A stretch of 39,493 nucleotides of DNA. It comes from an uncultured Pelagibacteraceae bacterium. Its GTDB lineage: Bacteria > Pseudomonadota > Alphaproteobacteria > Pelagibacterales > Pelagibacteraceae. The position numbers and the translations under genes are program-made. This document shows positions 1 to 8,725 of this stretch, piece by piece (position 1 is the stretch's first letter; every line of letters begins with the position of its first letter). Location of the stretch: assembly GCA_902616165.1 (NCBI GenBank), contig CACMRS010000006.1:1-39493 (forward strand), written 5' to 3'. Below the pieces are notes generated by a model that saw only the letters and a list, made by a program, of their open reading frames with translations, made no database searches and had not been told where the DNA came from.

Positions 1-262
1 AATATTGCAACCAGATACAAAAGATAAAATTTCAAATATCATTAAAGAGTCTTTAAAAAATATAAATTTTGACGATCAAATAGCTGAAAACAGCCTATCT
101 GTGCCATTAAAAGAAGCTAGAGAAAAGTTTGAAAAAGAGTATTTAACTATTCAATTAAAAAAATTTAATGGAAATATTTCAAAAACAGCAAATTTTGTAG
201 GAATGGAAAGAAGCGCTTTGCACAGAAAATTAAAAGGCTTAGGAATTAAAGAATTTAACTAA
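1..262 (+). CDS. ntrX: NtrX-like response regulator, C-terminal fragment (5' truncated)
   Basis: Only the last ~86 codons are present. The frame is open back to the window edge, so the TTG at 5 is an internal Leu codon and not a start. The visible part is a Fis-type helix-turn-helix: a run of ~25 residues ([12 protein letters not shown]) followed by the recognition helix [17 protein letters not shown], which is typical of NtrX and related sigma-54-type regulators. In alphaproteobacteria NtrX is the response regulator paired with the membrane kinase NtrY, and trkA commonly follows, as here with no gap. The receiver and AAA+ domains lie upstream and cannot be seen. The family call is strong; NtrX rather than NtrC is inferred from the motif and the trkA neighbour. 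Confidence 0.85.
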   Translation, partial: ILQPDTKDKISNIIKESLKNINFDDQIAENSLSVPLKEAREKFEKEYLTIQLKKFNGNISKTANFVGMERSALHRKLKGLGIKEFN

Positions 263-1654
263 ATGAACATTATTATTTGTGGAGCTGGAAGAGTTGGGTT
301 CACTATAGCAAAACAATTAAGTGAACAAGGTCATTCTATAACTGTAATTGATCCATCTAGTGAAGATATCCAAAAGATTGACGACGCATTAGATGTAAAA
401 GCTATTGTTGGCAAGGGTACATACCCATCTATTTTAGAAAAAGCCAACGCAGCAGAAACAGATATGATTATCGCAGTTACTAGAAATGACGAAATTAATA
501 TGCTAATTTGTCAAATAGCATTTTCTATTTTTAATATTCCAAAAAAAATAGCTAGAATTAGATCTCAAGATTATTTAAATCCAAAATTTACTAGAGTTTA
601 TAATAAAGAAAATTTACCAATAGATGTTATCATTTCTCCTGAGATTGAAATTGCAAAATCAATTCAAAGAAAACTTGAAGCACCAGGTGCATTAGATAGT
701 GTTCCCTTTGCTGATAATAAAATAAGATTATTAGAGATATTAATTAATGAAAATTGTAAATTAATTAACATTCAGCTTAATGATTTAACGAAAAAACATC
801 CAAATTTAGATGCAAATATTATAGGAATTATTAGAGATGATAAATTCATAATTCCAAAAAAAAATGATGATGTAAGAAAAAATGATAAAATTTATGTAAT
901 TATCAATTCTGCGCAAATGTCTGAAACTTTAGAAGTTTTTGGTCATGATGAAAAAATATCTAAAAATATTCTTATTGTTGGTGGTGGAAATATAGGTTTC
1001 AATTTAGCTAAAAATATAGAAGAAACTTTAGAAGCAGCAAGAGTTAAAATTATTGAGAAAAATAAAGAAAGAGCAGAATTCTTAGCTAGTGAATTAAACA
1101 ATACGATTGTAATTAATGGAGACGCTTTAGATGAAGAAGTTCTTGTTGAGGCTAATTTACAAGAAGCAGAAACTGTTCTTGCTTTAACAAATGATGATGA
1201 AGATAATTTAATGGTAAGTGTTCTTGTTGAAAAATTTGCTAAAGATGAAAAAGATATTGATGATAAAAGAACAATGGCATTAATTAACAAACCTAACTAT
1301 TCTCTGTTACAAAATTCACTAAAGATTGATGATTTAATTGATCCAAGAATGAATACAGTTTCAAGTATTTTAAAACATATCCATAAAGGAACTATTGAAA
1401 CAGCATACACAATTATGAATGGTGAATATGAAGTGATCGAGGCAGAAATTATTGAAACTTCAGAGCTTATTAATAAGGAATTAAAAAACTCAAATTTGCC
1501 AGATGAGATAAGGATTGGAGCTGTTTTAAGAGAAAACAAAGTCATAATACCTAGATCAAATTTTGTGTTTCAAAAAGATGATAAAGTTGTTTTTTTAGCT
1601 AAAAAAGAATCAATTTCAGTTGTAGAAAATATATTTAGAATTAGTTCTATTTAA
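263..1654 (+). CDS. trkA: Trk potassium uptake NAD-binding subunit TrkA
   Basis: Cytoplasmic regulatory subunit of the Trk K+ channel. At 463 aa it has the full TrkA architecture of two Rossmann (RCK_N) plus two RCK_C halves. The first nucleotide-binding loop is CGAGRVGFTIAKQL at residues ~6-19, the second is VGGGNIGFNLAKNI at ~239-252, and each is followed by a ~80-residue RCK_C domain. The ATG directly follows the ntrX-like stop, with no intergenic base, so the two are translationally coupled. trkH begins 4 nt after its stop. Together they would form an NAD(H)-gated K+ importer. The length is normal for the family and no motif is missing. Confidence 0.95.
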   Translation: MNIIICGAGRVGFTIAKQLSEQGHSITVIDPSSEDIQKIDDALDVKAIVGKGTYPSILEKANAAETDMIIAVTRNDEINMLICQIAFSIFNIPKKIARIRSQDYLNPKFTRVYNKENLPIDVIISPEIEIAKSIQRKLEAPGALDSVPFADNKIRLLEILINENCKLINIQLNDLTKKHPNLDANIIGIIRDDKFIIPKKNDDVRKNDKIYVIINSAQMSETLEVFGHDEKISKNILIVGGGNIGFNLAKNIEETLEAARVKIIEKNKERAEFLASELNNTIVINGDALDEEVLVEANLQEAETVLALTNDDEDNLMVSVLVEKFAKDEKDIDDKRTMALINKPNYSLLQNSLKIDDLIDPRMNTVSSILKHIHKGTIETAYTIMNGEYEVIEAEIIETSELINKELKNSNLPDEIRIGAVLRENKVIIPRSNFVFQKDDKVVFLAKKESISVVENIFRISSI

Positions 1655-1658
1655 TCAA

Positions 1659-3065
1659 ATGTCTTTTTTTAGAGTAAAGTACTTAAGTTTTTTTTTTATA
1701 TTAATATCTATTTTTTCTTTTTTAAACATTATTTATTCTTATTATTTTAATTTATATCTAAATCTAAACACATATTATTTTAGTTTAATTATTTCTGCGA
1801 TAACTGGATTGATTTTTTATAGAATTAAAACCGATCATAAAAAACCTTCAATATTTGAAAAAATACTAACAGTTTTATTAGGATACATTTTAATGCCTTT
1901 AATTTTGTCGATACCCTTTTATTTAAGTATTTATAATTTAACTTTTTTAAGTGCTTTATTTGAAGCTGTATCTGGTTTTACTTCAACAGGTTTTACTGTC
2001 TTTGAAAATATAAAGCACATTGATCAAGGCTTAATTTTATGGAGATCCTCTATCCAATGGATAGGAGGTTTATATTTTTTATACTCTATTATTTTTTTAA
2101 TTGATATTTATGACGAAAGTTTAAAAAAATCTTTAACTAATTTTCTTTCATTTAGTTCTGCAGAAATTTTAAAACAATCAATAAAAATTCTTTTATTATA
2201 TTCAGGATTAACAATATTAATTTTTATAGTTTTAAATATTATTGGTATAAGATCATTTAATTCATTAAATTTGGCAATGACATTAATTGCATCTGGTGGT
2301 TTTTTACCAGTAAACGAACTTTCATTGATATTAGTAAATGATTTTCAAGTAATTATTTTTTCTTTATTAATGTTAATTTCTTTTTTTAGTATTTTTTTTA
2401 CATATAATTTATTTTTTTTAAGAAACAAAAATCTAAATTTTTTTTATGAGGATATTCATTTATTTTTATATTTTGTTGTTGTTGTGAGTATCTTTTTTGT
2501 TTTTTTTAGTTATGATACTAATTTTATATCTAGTTTTTTATCTTTAGTAAGCAGTATTTCAAATATAGGTATTTCATTAGATGTTGATCAGACTAATTTA
2601 AACTTTGTATATATCTTGCTTGTAATTATTGGTGGATCTTTTTTTTCTACAAGTTCAGGTTTAAGGTTTTTAAAAATATATTCTCTGACAAAATATTCGA
2701 TTAACCAAATTTTATCTTTTAGTAGACCAAAAAATATATATATGAATAAGCTAGTTTTTTCTAAAATAAATTTTGATTCAAAAGACATAAATAAATATTT
2801 TTTAACAATATTAATTTTTGTTATTTCTCTTTTTTCTTTAACTATCTTGTTATCTTTATCAAATATTCAATTTGAATATTCCTTTAAACTAGCTGTATTA
2901 ACCTTAATGAACACGGTTAACTCTTCTGCTTATGGTGTTTCTGACTTTGATTTTCAAAATTTACACTTTTTGACCAAATATTTTCTTATTTTTTTTATGA
3001 TAATTGGAAGAGTTGAACTTTTATCTATATTATTAATAGCTAAAAAATTTCTTTTTAAAAATTAA
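1659..3065 (+). CDS. trkH: Trk potassium transporter membrane subunit TrkH
   Basis: Integral membrane K+-conducting subunit, 468 aa, rich in Phe/Leu/Ile with about ten membrane segments. Four pore-loop-like stretches can be picked out: SGFTSTGFTVF (~residues 105-115), ASGGFLPV (~208-215), SISNIGISL (~300-308) and NSSAYGVS (~421-428). Each has the Gly expected of a TrkH/KtrB selectivity filter. It sits 4 nt downstream of trkA and completes the transporter. TrkG and TrkH cannot be separated from sequence alone. Its base composition is even more AT-rich than its neighbours, because Phe (TTT) and Ile dominate. Confidence 0.9.
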   Translation: MSFFRVKYLSFFFILISIFSFLNIIYSYYFNLYLNLNTYYFSLIISAITGLIFYRIKTDHKKPSIFEKILTVLLGYILMPLILSIPFYLSIYNLTFLSALFEAVSGFTSTGFTVFENIKHIDQGLILWRSSIQWIGGLYFLYSIIFLIDIYDESLKKSLTNFLSFSSAEILKQSIKILLLYSGLTILIFIVLNIIGIRSFNSLNLAMTLIASGGFLPVNELSLILVNDFQVIIFSLLMLISFFSIFFTYNLFFLRNKNLNFFYEDIHLFLYFVVVVSIFFVFFSYDTNFISSFLSLVSSISNIGISLDVDQTNLNFVYILLVIIGGSFFSTSSGLRFLKIYSLTKYSINQILSFSRPKNIYMNKLVFSKINFDSKDINKYFLTILIFVISLFSLTILLSLSNIQFEYSFKLAVLTLMNTVNSSAYGVSDFDFQNLHFLTKYFLIFFMIIGRVELLSILLIAKKFLFKN

Positions 3066-3093
3066 TTTAGTAATATATATATCATTAAATTAT

Positions 3094-3170
3094 GCGCCCT
3101 TAGCTCAGCTGGATAGAGCATCGGTTTTCTAAACCGAGGGTCGGAGGTTCGAATCCTCCAGGGCGCGCCA
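3094..3170 (+). tRNA. tRNA-Arg (anticodon TCT)
   Basis: A 77-nt cloverleaf. Acceptor 3094-3100 (GCGCCCT) pairs with 3160-3166 (AGGGCGC). The discriminator is G3167 and CCA (3168-3170) is encoded. The D-arm holds GCTCAGCTGGATAGAGC. The anticodon stem TCGGT/ACCGA closes the loop TTTCTAA, giving TCT, which reads AGA/AGG. The T-arm is GGAGG-TTCGAAT-CCTCC. AGA is the dominant Arg codon across this window, so this is a major tRNA for the organism. It lies between trkH and aapJ. Confidence 0.97.
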
Positions 3171-3307
3171 TTTCTTCATTTTCTGTTGCTATTATTTAAA
3201 TATTTATCATTAACTAGAATTAAACTAATTTAGGTTTTACCAATTAATTTTCTTGAAGAGGATTTTCTTACATGCTTAAATTAAGAATATTCAAAAGTAA
3301 TTTTGAA

Positions 3308-3325
3308 TTATTTGTTAACAAATAA
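3308..3325. promoter_or_regulatory. 18-bp perfect palindrome upstream of aapJ, candidate operator
   Basis: TTATTTGTTAACAAATAA is a perfect inverted repeat centred between 3316 and 3317. It ends 21 nt before the aapJ ATG and just ahead of its Shine-Dalgarno (AAAGGA). The position suits a repressor site, or a weak mRNA hairpin in the leader. No regulator can be named. In DNA this AT-rich some palindromes arise by chance. Confidence 0.35.
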
Positions 3326-3346
3326 AAATAACTAAAAGGAAGAATA

Positions 3347-4387
3347 ATGTTTAAATACTTAAAACAATTAACTTCTTTAGTTGCTATGGTTGCAGTGTTG
3401 TTTACTTTTACAACAGAAACTATGGCTGCTAAAAAATCTAAAACACTTAAAAACACTCAAAAGAAGGGTTTTGTAAGATGTGGAGTATCTCAAGGTCTTC
3501 CAGGATTTTCTAATGCTGATGCTGCAGGAAATTGGACTGGTGTTGACGTTGACGTATGTAGAGCGGTAGCTGCTGCAGTACTAGGTGATGCAAACAAAGT
3601 TAAGTTTACACCATTAAGTGCTAAAGAAAGATTTACAGCTTTAACTTCTAACGAGATAGATATCTTGTCAAGAAACACAACTTGGACTCTTTCAAGGGAT
3701 GCTGACATAGGGCTTACTTTCGTAGGTGTAAACTTTTACGATGGTCAAGGTTTTATGGTTAGAAAAAATTCTGGAATATCTTCTGTGAATGATTTCAAAG
3801 CAGGTGTTTCAGCTTGTACAAACCTAGGAACAACTACTGAGCTTAATATGAGAGATTTCTTTAATTCAAAAGGAATTCAATATGAGCCAGTAACTTTTGA
3901 AAAAGCGGACGAAGTCGTAGCTGCATATGATGCTGGTAGATGTGATACTTACACTACTGACAAATCAGGTTTAGCTGCTCAAAGAATTAAATTGAGTAAC
4001 CCTGATGATCATATTGTTTTACCAGAAACTATATCTAAAGAGCCTTTGGGTCCTGTTGTAAGACAAGGTGACTCTGTTTGGGAAGATATCGTTAGATGGT
4101 CGCTAAACACTATGATTGAAGCTGAGGAGTATGGCGTTACTTCAGCGAATGCAGACTCTATGAAAACTTCTGACAACCCAGCTGTTAAAAGATTAGTTGG
4201 TGCTGAAGGTGAATTAGGTGCTGCTTTAGGTTTAGACAATGAGTGGAGTTTAAGAATTATCAAGCAAGTTGGTAACTATGGTGAAAGCTATAAGAGAAAT
4301 ATAGCAGACACAGGAATTTTACCTGATAGAGGTCCAAATGAATTATGGACTAAAGGTGGAATTCTTTATGTACCACCAGCAAGATAA
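3347..4387 (+). CDS. aapJ: General L-amino-acid ABC transporter substrate-binding protein AapJ
   Basis: Periplasmic solute receptor of the Aap/Bzt polar amino-acid importer, 346 aa (the family is about 340). Residues 1-27 form a Sec signal peptide (Lys, hydrophobic core, TETMAA) that is probably cut near residue 28. The mature start KKGFVRCGVSQGLPGFS and the DVDVCRAVAAAVLGD stretch match the AapJ/YhdW branch of SBP_bac_3. ASACTNLGTTTELN-like and DTYTTDKSGLAAQR segments are also typical. The ATG has a good Shine-Dalgarno (AAAGGA, ~8 nt upstream). A rho-independent terminator follows 23 nt after the stop, and the permease genes come after that, so the receptor is probably made in excess of the membrane parts. 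Codon use is less AT-rich than in the permeases, as expected for high expression. Confidence 0.95.
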   Translation: MFKYLKQLTSLVAMVAVLFTFTTETMAAKKSKTLKNTQKKGFVRCGVSQGLPGFSNADAAGNWTGVDVDVCRAVAAAVLGDANKVKFTPLSAKERFTALTSNEIDILSRNTTWTLSRDADIGLTFVGVNFYDGQGFMVRKNSGISSVNDFKAGVSACTNLGTTTELNMRDFFNSKGIQYEPVTFEKADEVVAAYDAGRCDTYTTDKSGLAAQRIKLSNPDDHIVLPETISKEPLGPVVRQGDSVWEDIVRWSLNTMIEAEEYGVTSANADSMKTSDNPAVKRLVGAEGELGAALGLDNEWSLRIIKQVGNYGESYKRNIADTGILPDRGPNELWTKGGILYVPPAR

Positions 4388-4410
4388 TTTAACTAATTAA
4401 ATATCTAAAA

Positions 4411-4439
4411 AGGGCTAGATTTTTCTAGCCCTTTTTTTT
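4411..4439 (+). terminator. Rho-independent terminator between aapJ and aapQ
   Basis: A 9-bp perfect stem, AGGGCTAGA (4411-4419) with TCTAGCCCT (4424-4432), closes a TTTT loop and runs into an eight-T tract (4432-4439). It lies inside the aap gene set, so it probably attenuates rather than ends expression, letting part of the transcripts continue into aapQMP. Its end is only 17 nt from the aapQ GTG. Confidence 0.9.
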
Positions 4440-4456
4440 ATAAGTCATTTATTATT

Positions 4457-5602
4457 GTGAATATTAAAAAATTATTACCCCAATTACTTACACTTTTAGT
4501 AGTTATTCTTGTCTTTGGATTTTTTTCGTATAACGCACAAATTAACATGGAAAATAGAGGGATAACTTTTGGTTATGGATTTTTATCTCAAGAATCATCA
4601 TTTGATGTTCAGTTTTCATTGATTGAGTATGATGGTTCTCACTCATATTTTAGAGCTTATTTAGTAGGGTTATTAAATACTATTTTAGTTTCTGTTATTG
4701 GAATTATATTTGCAACAATTATTGGAGTTGTTGTTGGGATTGCGAGGTTATCTAACAACTATCTTATTAATAAAACTGCTGCTGTTTACGTAGAATTTTT
4801 TAGAAACATACCTTTATTATTACAAATATTTTTTTGGTATTTTGCTGCTTTAAGAGCTCTTCCATTACCCCAAGATACAGAACCAATGTTTGGAGTTTTT
4901 TTTCTAACAATAAAAGGTTTTTTTGTTCCTGCATTTGTATGGAATAATTTAGATATTTTTATTTATTCAATAATAGCTGCAATTATTTCAATAATTTTTG
5001 TTAGAATTTACGCAAAAAAAAAGCAAGAGAAAGAGGGTATTCAAACACCAGTTTTCTCAATTTCAATTGGTCTCTTGTTAATTTTACCAATTTTAAGTTT
5101 TTTATTCGGTGGTGTTGATGCTTCAGTTGAAATACCTGTAATCAAACAATTATCTCAATCTGGTTTTACTTATGAAGGAGGAATAAAATTACCACCAGAG
5201 TTAATATCTCTAGCATTAGCTTTATCATTATACACAGCAACCTTTATTGCTGAATGCGTAAGAGCAGGTGTACAAGGTGTAAGCAAAGGTCAAAAAGAAG
5301 CTGCAGCTTCAATAGGATTAACTCCAAATCAAGTTCTTAAATTAGTTGTAATGCCTCAAGCTTTGAGGATAATTATCCCTCCTACTACTAATCAGTATTT
5401 AAACTTAACTAAAAACTCGTCCCTTGCAGCTGCAATTGCGTATCCTGATTTAGTTCTTGTATTTGCAGGAACTGCTTTGATGCAAACAGGTAGAGCGATA
5501 GAAATTGTTTCTATAACAATGTTAACTTATCTATCTCTGAGTATATCAATTTCAATATTTATGAATTGGTATAATAAAAAAATAGCTATTAAAGAAAAAT
5601 AA
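4457..5602 (+). CDS. aapQ: General L-amino-acid ABC transporter permease AapQ
   Basis: First inner-membrane permease of the Aap importer, 381 aa with about eight membrane segments. The BPD_transp_1 core starts at ~70 (LVGLLNTILVSVIG). RNIPLLLQIFFW (~116-127) is characteristic of polar amino-acid permeases. The coupling helix (EAA loop) is KEAAASIGLTPNQVLKLVVMP (from ~280). The start is a GTG with no visible Shine-Dalgarno, because the aapJ terminator lies directly upstream. An ATG further in would remove the first membrane helix, so GTG is preferred. The stop overlaps the aapM ATG by 1 nt. The weak start and the terminator together predict low translation relative to aapJ. Confidence 0.92.
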   Translation: MNIKKLLPQLLTLLVVILVFGFFSYNAQINMENRGITFGYGFLSQESSFDVQFSLIEYDGSHSYFRAYLVGLLNTILVSVIGIIFATIIGVVVGIARLSNNYLINKTAAVYVEFFRNIPLLLQIFFWYFAALRALPLPQDTEPMFGVFFLTIKGFFVPAFVWNNLDIFIYSIIAAIISIIFVRIYAKKKQEKEGIQTPVFSISIGLLLILPILSFLFGGVDASVEIPVIKQLSQSGFTYEGGIKLPPELISLALALSLYTATFIAECVRAGVQGVSKGQKEAAASIGLTPNQVLKLVVMPQALRIIIPPTTNQYLNLTKNSSLAAAIAYPDLVLVFAGTALMQTGRAIEIVSITMLTYLSLSISISIFMNWYNKKIAIKEK

Positions 5603-7044
5603 TGAACAAATTAAACTTTTTGCAACCAGATAAAAATAACCTTTATACTTACCTATATACAGGAGTAATTTTAGTTGCTTTAAGTATATTTATAGTTTTT
5701 TTAAATTCTTTTTTTAATAAAGATATAGTTTCTTTTTTACCTGGACCTATTAGCTTCTTTTTACCACTAATTTTAGGGTTTACAGGACTTCATTTAATTA
5801 GAATTGATTATTCAGGTTTAAGGTTTTTAGACTCAATTAATAAAAATATTAATACAAACAATTTTAATGCCTTTTTATCATTATTAATTGTGTTCATAGT
5901 TATCAAATCACTCCCACCATTATTAAGTTGGTTTATTTTAGATGCAAATATTGCCGGTGATTCCAAAGATGTGTGCACAGGTAGTGGTGCTTGTTGGACT
6001 TATATTAAAATTTGGTTTAATAGATTTATGTATGGAATGTATCCAAATCCAGAACAGTGGCGTATTAACTTATCATTCATTGCTCTAGCTTTTCTGGGAT
6101 GTGTTGGTTTTTTCGCTACAGAAAAATTTAAAAAATATTTAACACTTTATTATGTTGTTGTTTATCCATTAATTGCTTTTTTCTTTATTTTCTTTTTTAT
6201 CTCTGGTGGTCCAATATTTTTTGATTTTTCTTATGGAATTATCGCTGCTGTAATTTCAATTATTTTAGGTTTTTTTATTCCTTCTAAATTTAAAATGTAT
6301 TATTTCATTATAGTTCCGATCACACTCTACATATTATTAAAATATGTATTTTTTTATGAAGAACTTATTGAGCTTGGTAAACTGGAAGCATTAGAGTGGG
6401 TAGAGACAGGCGCTTGGGGAGGTTTGTCTTTAACTTTTATAGTCTCATTTTTTTGTTTGATTTTCTGTTTTCCTATAGGCTTATTTTTATCTCTTGGAAG
6501 AAGATCAGATTTTCCGATAATTAAATATATTTCGATAGGAATGATTGAATTTTGGAGAGGTGTTCCATTGATAACAGTATTATTTATGTCCTCAGTAATG
6601 TTTCCAATGTTTTTACCTGAGGATATGTTTATTGATAAATTAGTAAGGGTAATTATTGCAATTTCATTATTTGAAGCTGCTTATGTAGCAGAAGTTATTA
6701 GAGGTGGTTTGCAAGCGTTGCCTAGAGGTCAATATGATGCTGCCAAATCTTTAGGAATGGGTTATTGGAAAATGCATATTTTGGTGATTTTACCTCAAGC
6801 ATTAAAACTTGTGATACCTGGTATTGCTAATACTTTCTTAGCGCTTGTAAAAGATACTCCTTTAATATTTGTTGTAGGACTTTTAGAAATTGTTGGAATG
6901 TTAAACCTTGCTAAAACTAACCCTGAGTGGTTAGGTTTTGCAATGGAAGGTTATGTGTTTGCATCAGTACTATTTTTTATTATTTGCTATGCAATGAGTA
7001 AATATAGTTATAATTTAGAACAAAAATATAAAACAGAAAGATAA
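5602..7044 (+). CDS. aapM: General L-amino-acid ABC transporter permease AapM
   Basis: Second permease, 480 aa, longer than AapQ because of an N-terminal block of extra membrane helices (residues ~1-240). That long N-terminus is usual for AapM/YhdY. The conserved C-terminal half has a [13 protein letters not shown] entry to the transport domain, [13 protein letters not shown] (~315-327), and the EAA loop [20 protein letters not shown] (from ~375). It overlaps both neighbours by 1 nt (TAATG), giving a tight aapQ-aapM-aapP coupling. The CTGSGACW stretch (~125-132) carries two Cys in a predicted extracytoplasmic loop and might form a disulfide. Confidence 0.92.
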   Translation: MNKLNFLQPDKNNLYTYLYTGVILVALSIFIVFLNSFFNKDIVSFLPGPISFFLPLILGFTGLHLIRIDYSGLRFLDSINKNINTNNFNAFLSLLIVFIVIKSLPPLLSWFILDANIAGDSKDVCTGSGACWTYIKIWFNRFMYGMYPNPEQWRINLSFIALAFLGCVGFFATEKFKKYLTLYYVVVYPLIAFFFIFFFISGGPIFFDFSYGIIAAVISIILGFFIPSKFKMYYFIIVPITLYILLKYVFFYEELIELGKLEALEWVETGAWGGLSLTFIVSFFCLIFCFPIGLFLSLGRRSDFPIIKYISIGMIEFWRGVPLITVLFMSSVMFPMFLPEDMFIDKLVRVIIAISLFEAAYVAEVIRGGLQALPRGQYDAAKSLGMGYWKMHILVILPQALKLVIPGIANTFLALVKDTPLIFVVGLLEIVGMLNLAKTNPEWLGFAMEGYVFASVLFFIICYAMSKYSYNLEQKYKTER

Positions 7045-7779
7045 TGTCAGATAAAATAATTCAAATTACAGAAATGAACAAGTGGTTTGGCGATTTCCAA
7101 GTATTAAAAAATATTAATTTAGAAGTTGAGAAGAATAAAAAAATTGTTGTGTGCGGACCTTCAGGATCAGGTAAATCGACATTAATTAGATGTATAAACA
7201 GACTTGAGGAACATCAACAAGGTTCAATTATAGTAGATGGAAATGAATTAACAGAAGATACTAAAGACATAGAAAAAATTAGAGCCGAAGTTGGAATGGT
7301 GTTTCAACAATTTAATTTATTTCCTCATCTTTCTATTTTAGATAATTGCACTCTAGCTCCAATTTGGGTAAAAAAAATGCCAAAAAAAGAGGCAGAAGAT
7401 TTAGCTCTTCAGCACCTAGAAAAAGTACAAATTGCAGACCAAGCTAACAAATATCCAGGTCAACTTTCAGGTGGTCAACAACAACGATGTGCAATTGCTA
7501 GAGCACTATGTATGGAGCCAAAAATAATGTTATTTGACGAGCCTACATCAGCTCTAGACCCGGAAATGATTAAAGAAGTGTTAGATGCAATGGTTAATTT
7601 AGCTAAAGCAGGAATGACAATGATTGTAGTAACGCATGAGATGGGATTTGCAAAAGAGGTTGCAGATGAAGTTATTTTTATGGATGAGGGTATGATAGTT
7701 GAAAGAGCTGAAACTAAGGAGTTTTTTTGCAAACCCGAAGAGTGATAGAACCAAGCTATTTTTAAGTCAAATCCTTTAA
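7044..7779 (+). CDS. aapP: General L-amino-acid ABC transporter ATPase AapP, with a 1-nt frameshift near the 3' end
   Basis: Cytoplasmic ATPase of the Aap importer. Walker A is GPSGSGKST (38-46), the signature LSGGQQQR (141-148), Walker B IMLFDEP (161-167) and the switch His is in VVTHEMG (~197-203). In the frame as given the protein stops at 7745 after KEFFCKPEE (233 aa), missing the usual C-terminus. The +1 frame from the T7 run at 7722-7728 reads [18 protein letters not shown] and stops at 7777-7779, which is the expected family ending. With six Ts instead of seven the gene would be 244 aa. This is either a base-calling/assembly error, a true mutation, or slippage at the T run. The catalytic core is intact in any case. 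It overlaps aapM by 1 nt. Confidence 0.9.
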
Positions 7780-7969
7780 AAAATATAACTACTATAAGGC
7801 ATAATATAAGATTTAAACAATCTAAATAAGTCAATTTTCTATTCAAGTAATGCTTGACAGTATTTTGATTATTTCAAATTTCTTACAAAAAAAAATAAAT
7901 TTTTCTATTGCAGTAACATTAATAAATAGGTTGAATGAGCTTTATAAAATTTAATTAAGAGGGGTCTTA

Positions 7970-8341
7970 ATGGAAGATAATTTCAATAAACACTTAGGCA
8001 ACAAGCTTAAGCTAAGAAGATTAGCTTTAGGTTTAACTCAGACTAAAGTAGCAAAAGCAATTAATGTAACATTTCAACAAATTCAAAAGTATGAGAAAGG
8101 GACTAACGGTGTAAGTTCGATAAGATTACTTCAGCTTGCAAATTATTTAAAAGTTCCAATTAATTATTTCTTTGAAGATTTTTCAGAATATTTAGTTAAT
8201 TTAGAAAAATCACAGGAAGGTCACATGAATGTTAATTATAATTTTTTAGTAAAATTATATTCAGAACTTAGTGCTGATCAAAAATTAAAATTTAATAAAT
8301 CTTTACAAATTTCAGGTTCAGGAATTTCAAAAGCAGTTTAA
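7970..8341 (+). CDS. XRE-family helix-turn-helix transcriptional regulator
   Basis: A 123-aa DNA-binding protein. The HTH_3 domain spans residues ~9-65. It contains LGNKLKLRRLALGLTQTKVAKA, then the recognition helix NVTFQQIQKYEKGTNGVSS, and ends with LANYLKVPINYFF, as in Cro/CI-like regulators. The C-terminal ~55 residues are charged, have no recognised sensor domain, and may serve dimerisation. The ATG is preceded by a purine-rich AGAGGGG. The gene stands alone between aapP and the tRNA pair. A TTGACA lies at 7854-7859 but has no convincing -10 partner. Its target genes cannot be told from the sequence. Confidence 0.85.
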   Translation: MEDNFNKHLGNKLKLRRLALGLTQTKVAKAINVTFQQIQKYEKGTNGVSSIRLLQLANYLKVPINYFFEDFSEYLVNLEKSQEGHMNVNYNFLVKLYSELSADQKLKFNKSLQISGSGISKAV

Positions 8342-8401
8342 TTAAAATTTAATTAAGACCCTAGTTTTAACTAAAGAGATAATTTTATTTAATTTAAATT
8401 C

Positions 8402-8477
8402 TGGCTCCTCGGGCAGGACTCGAACCTGCGACCAATTGATTAACAGTCAACTGCTCTACCAACTGAGCTACCGAGGA
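8402..8477 (-). tRNA. tRNA-Asn (anticodon GTT)
   Basis: On the minus strand the 76-nt gene begins TCCTCGG (8477-8471), which pairs with CCGAGGA (8412-8406), followed by discriminator G and an encoded CCA (8404-8402). The D-arm is GCTCAGTTGGTAGAGC. The anticodon stem GTTGA/TCAAT holds the loop CTGTTAA, giving GTT. The T-arm is GCAGG-TTCGAAC-CCTGC. It lies 50 nt downstream of tRNA-Cys on the same strand. Confidence 0.97.
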
Positions 8478-8527
8478 ATGTAAAAAATCAAACTTACTTT
8501 TTTTTATAACTAAAACAAGAATTTTTT

Positions 8528-8601
8528 TGGAGGCAACGCCCGGAATCGAACCGGGATACAAGGATTTGCAATCCTCTGCGTAACCATTCCGCCACGTTGC
8601 C
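8528..8601 (-). tRNA. tRNA-Cys (anticodon GCA)
   Basis: A 74-nt minus-strand cloverleaf. Acceptor GGCAACG (8601-8595) pairs with CGTTGCC (8538-8532). The discriminator is U (A8531 on the plus strand), the known identity base of tRNA-Cys, and CCA is encoded at 8530-8528. The anticodon stem GAGGA/TCCTT closes TTGCAAA, giving GCA. The T-arm is CCCGG-TTCGATT-CCGGG. It is probably transcribed together with the tRNA-Asn that follows. Confidence 0.96.
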
Positions 8602-8725
8602 ATCTTATTTTTAGCTAATAGCTACAGATGCCTTTTTATAATAAATTTTTTCTATTAGTCTATTAAATAACGATCCAAATTGATTATTGTTAATTTAGAT
8701 TATTAAATTATAAACTTTAAAATCA

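Noticed and set aside
943-1545. Antisense open frames over trkA
   Set aside because: They mirror the coding gene, have Ser/Leu-rich low-information sequence and no ribosome sites, as with the other shadow frames in the window.
3094-3170. tRNA-Arg as an integration site for a mobile element
   Set aside because: No integrase, no duplicated tRNA 3' end, and flanking genes are ordinary core genes.
7847-7890. TTGACA at 7854 as a promoter for the XRE gene
   Set aside because: No acceptable -10 was found at 15-19 bp, so I do not list it as a promoter.
8394-8603. Minus-strand open frame across the two tRNA genes
   Set aside because: It is the tRNA-Asn and tRNA-Cys sequence translated; the cloverleaves explain it fully.
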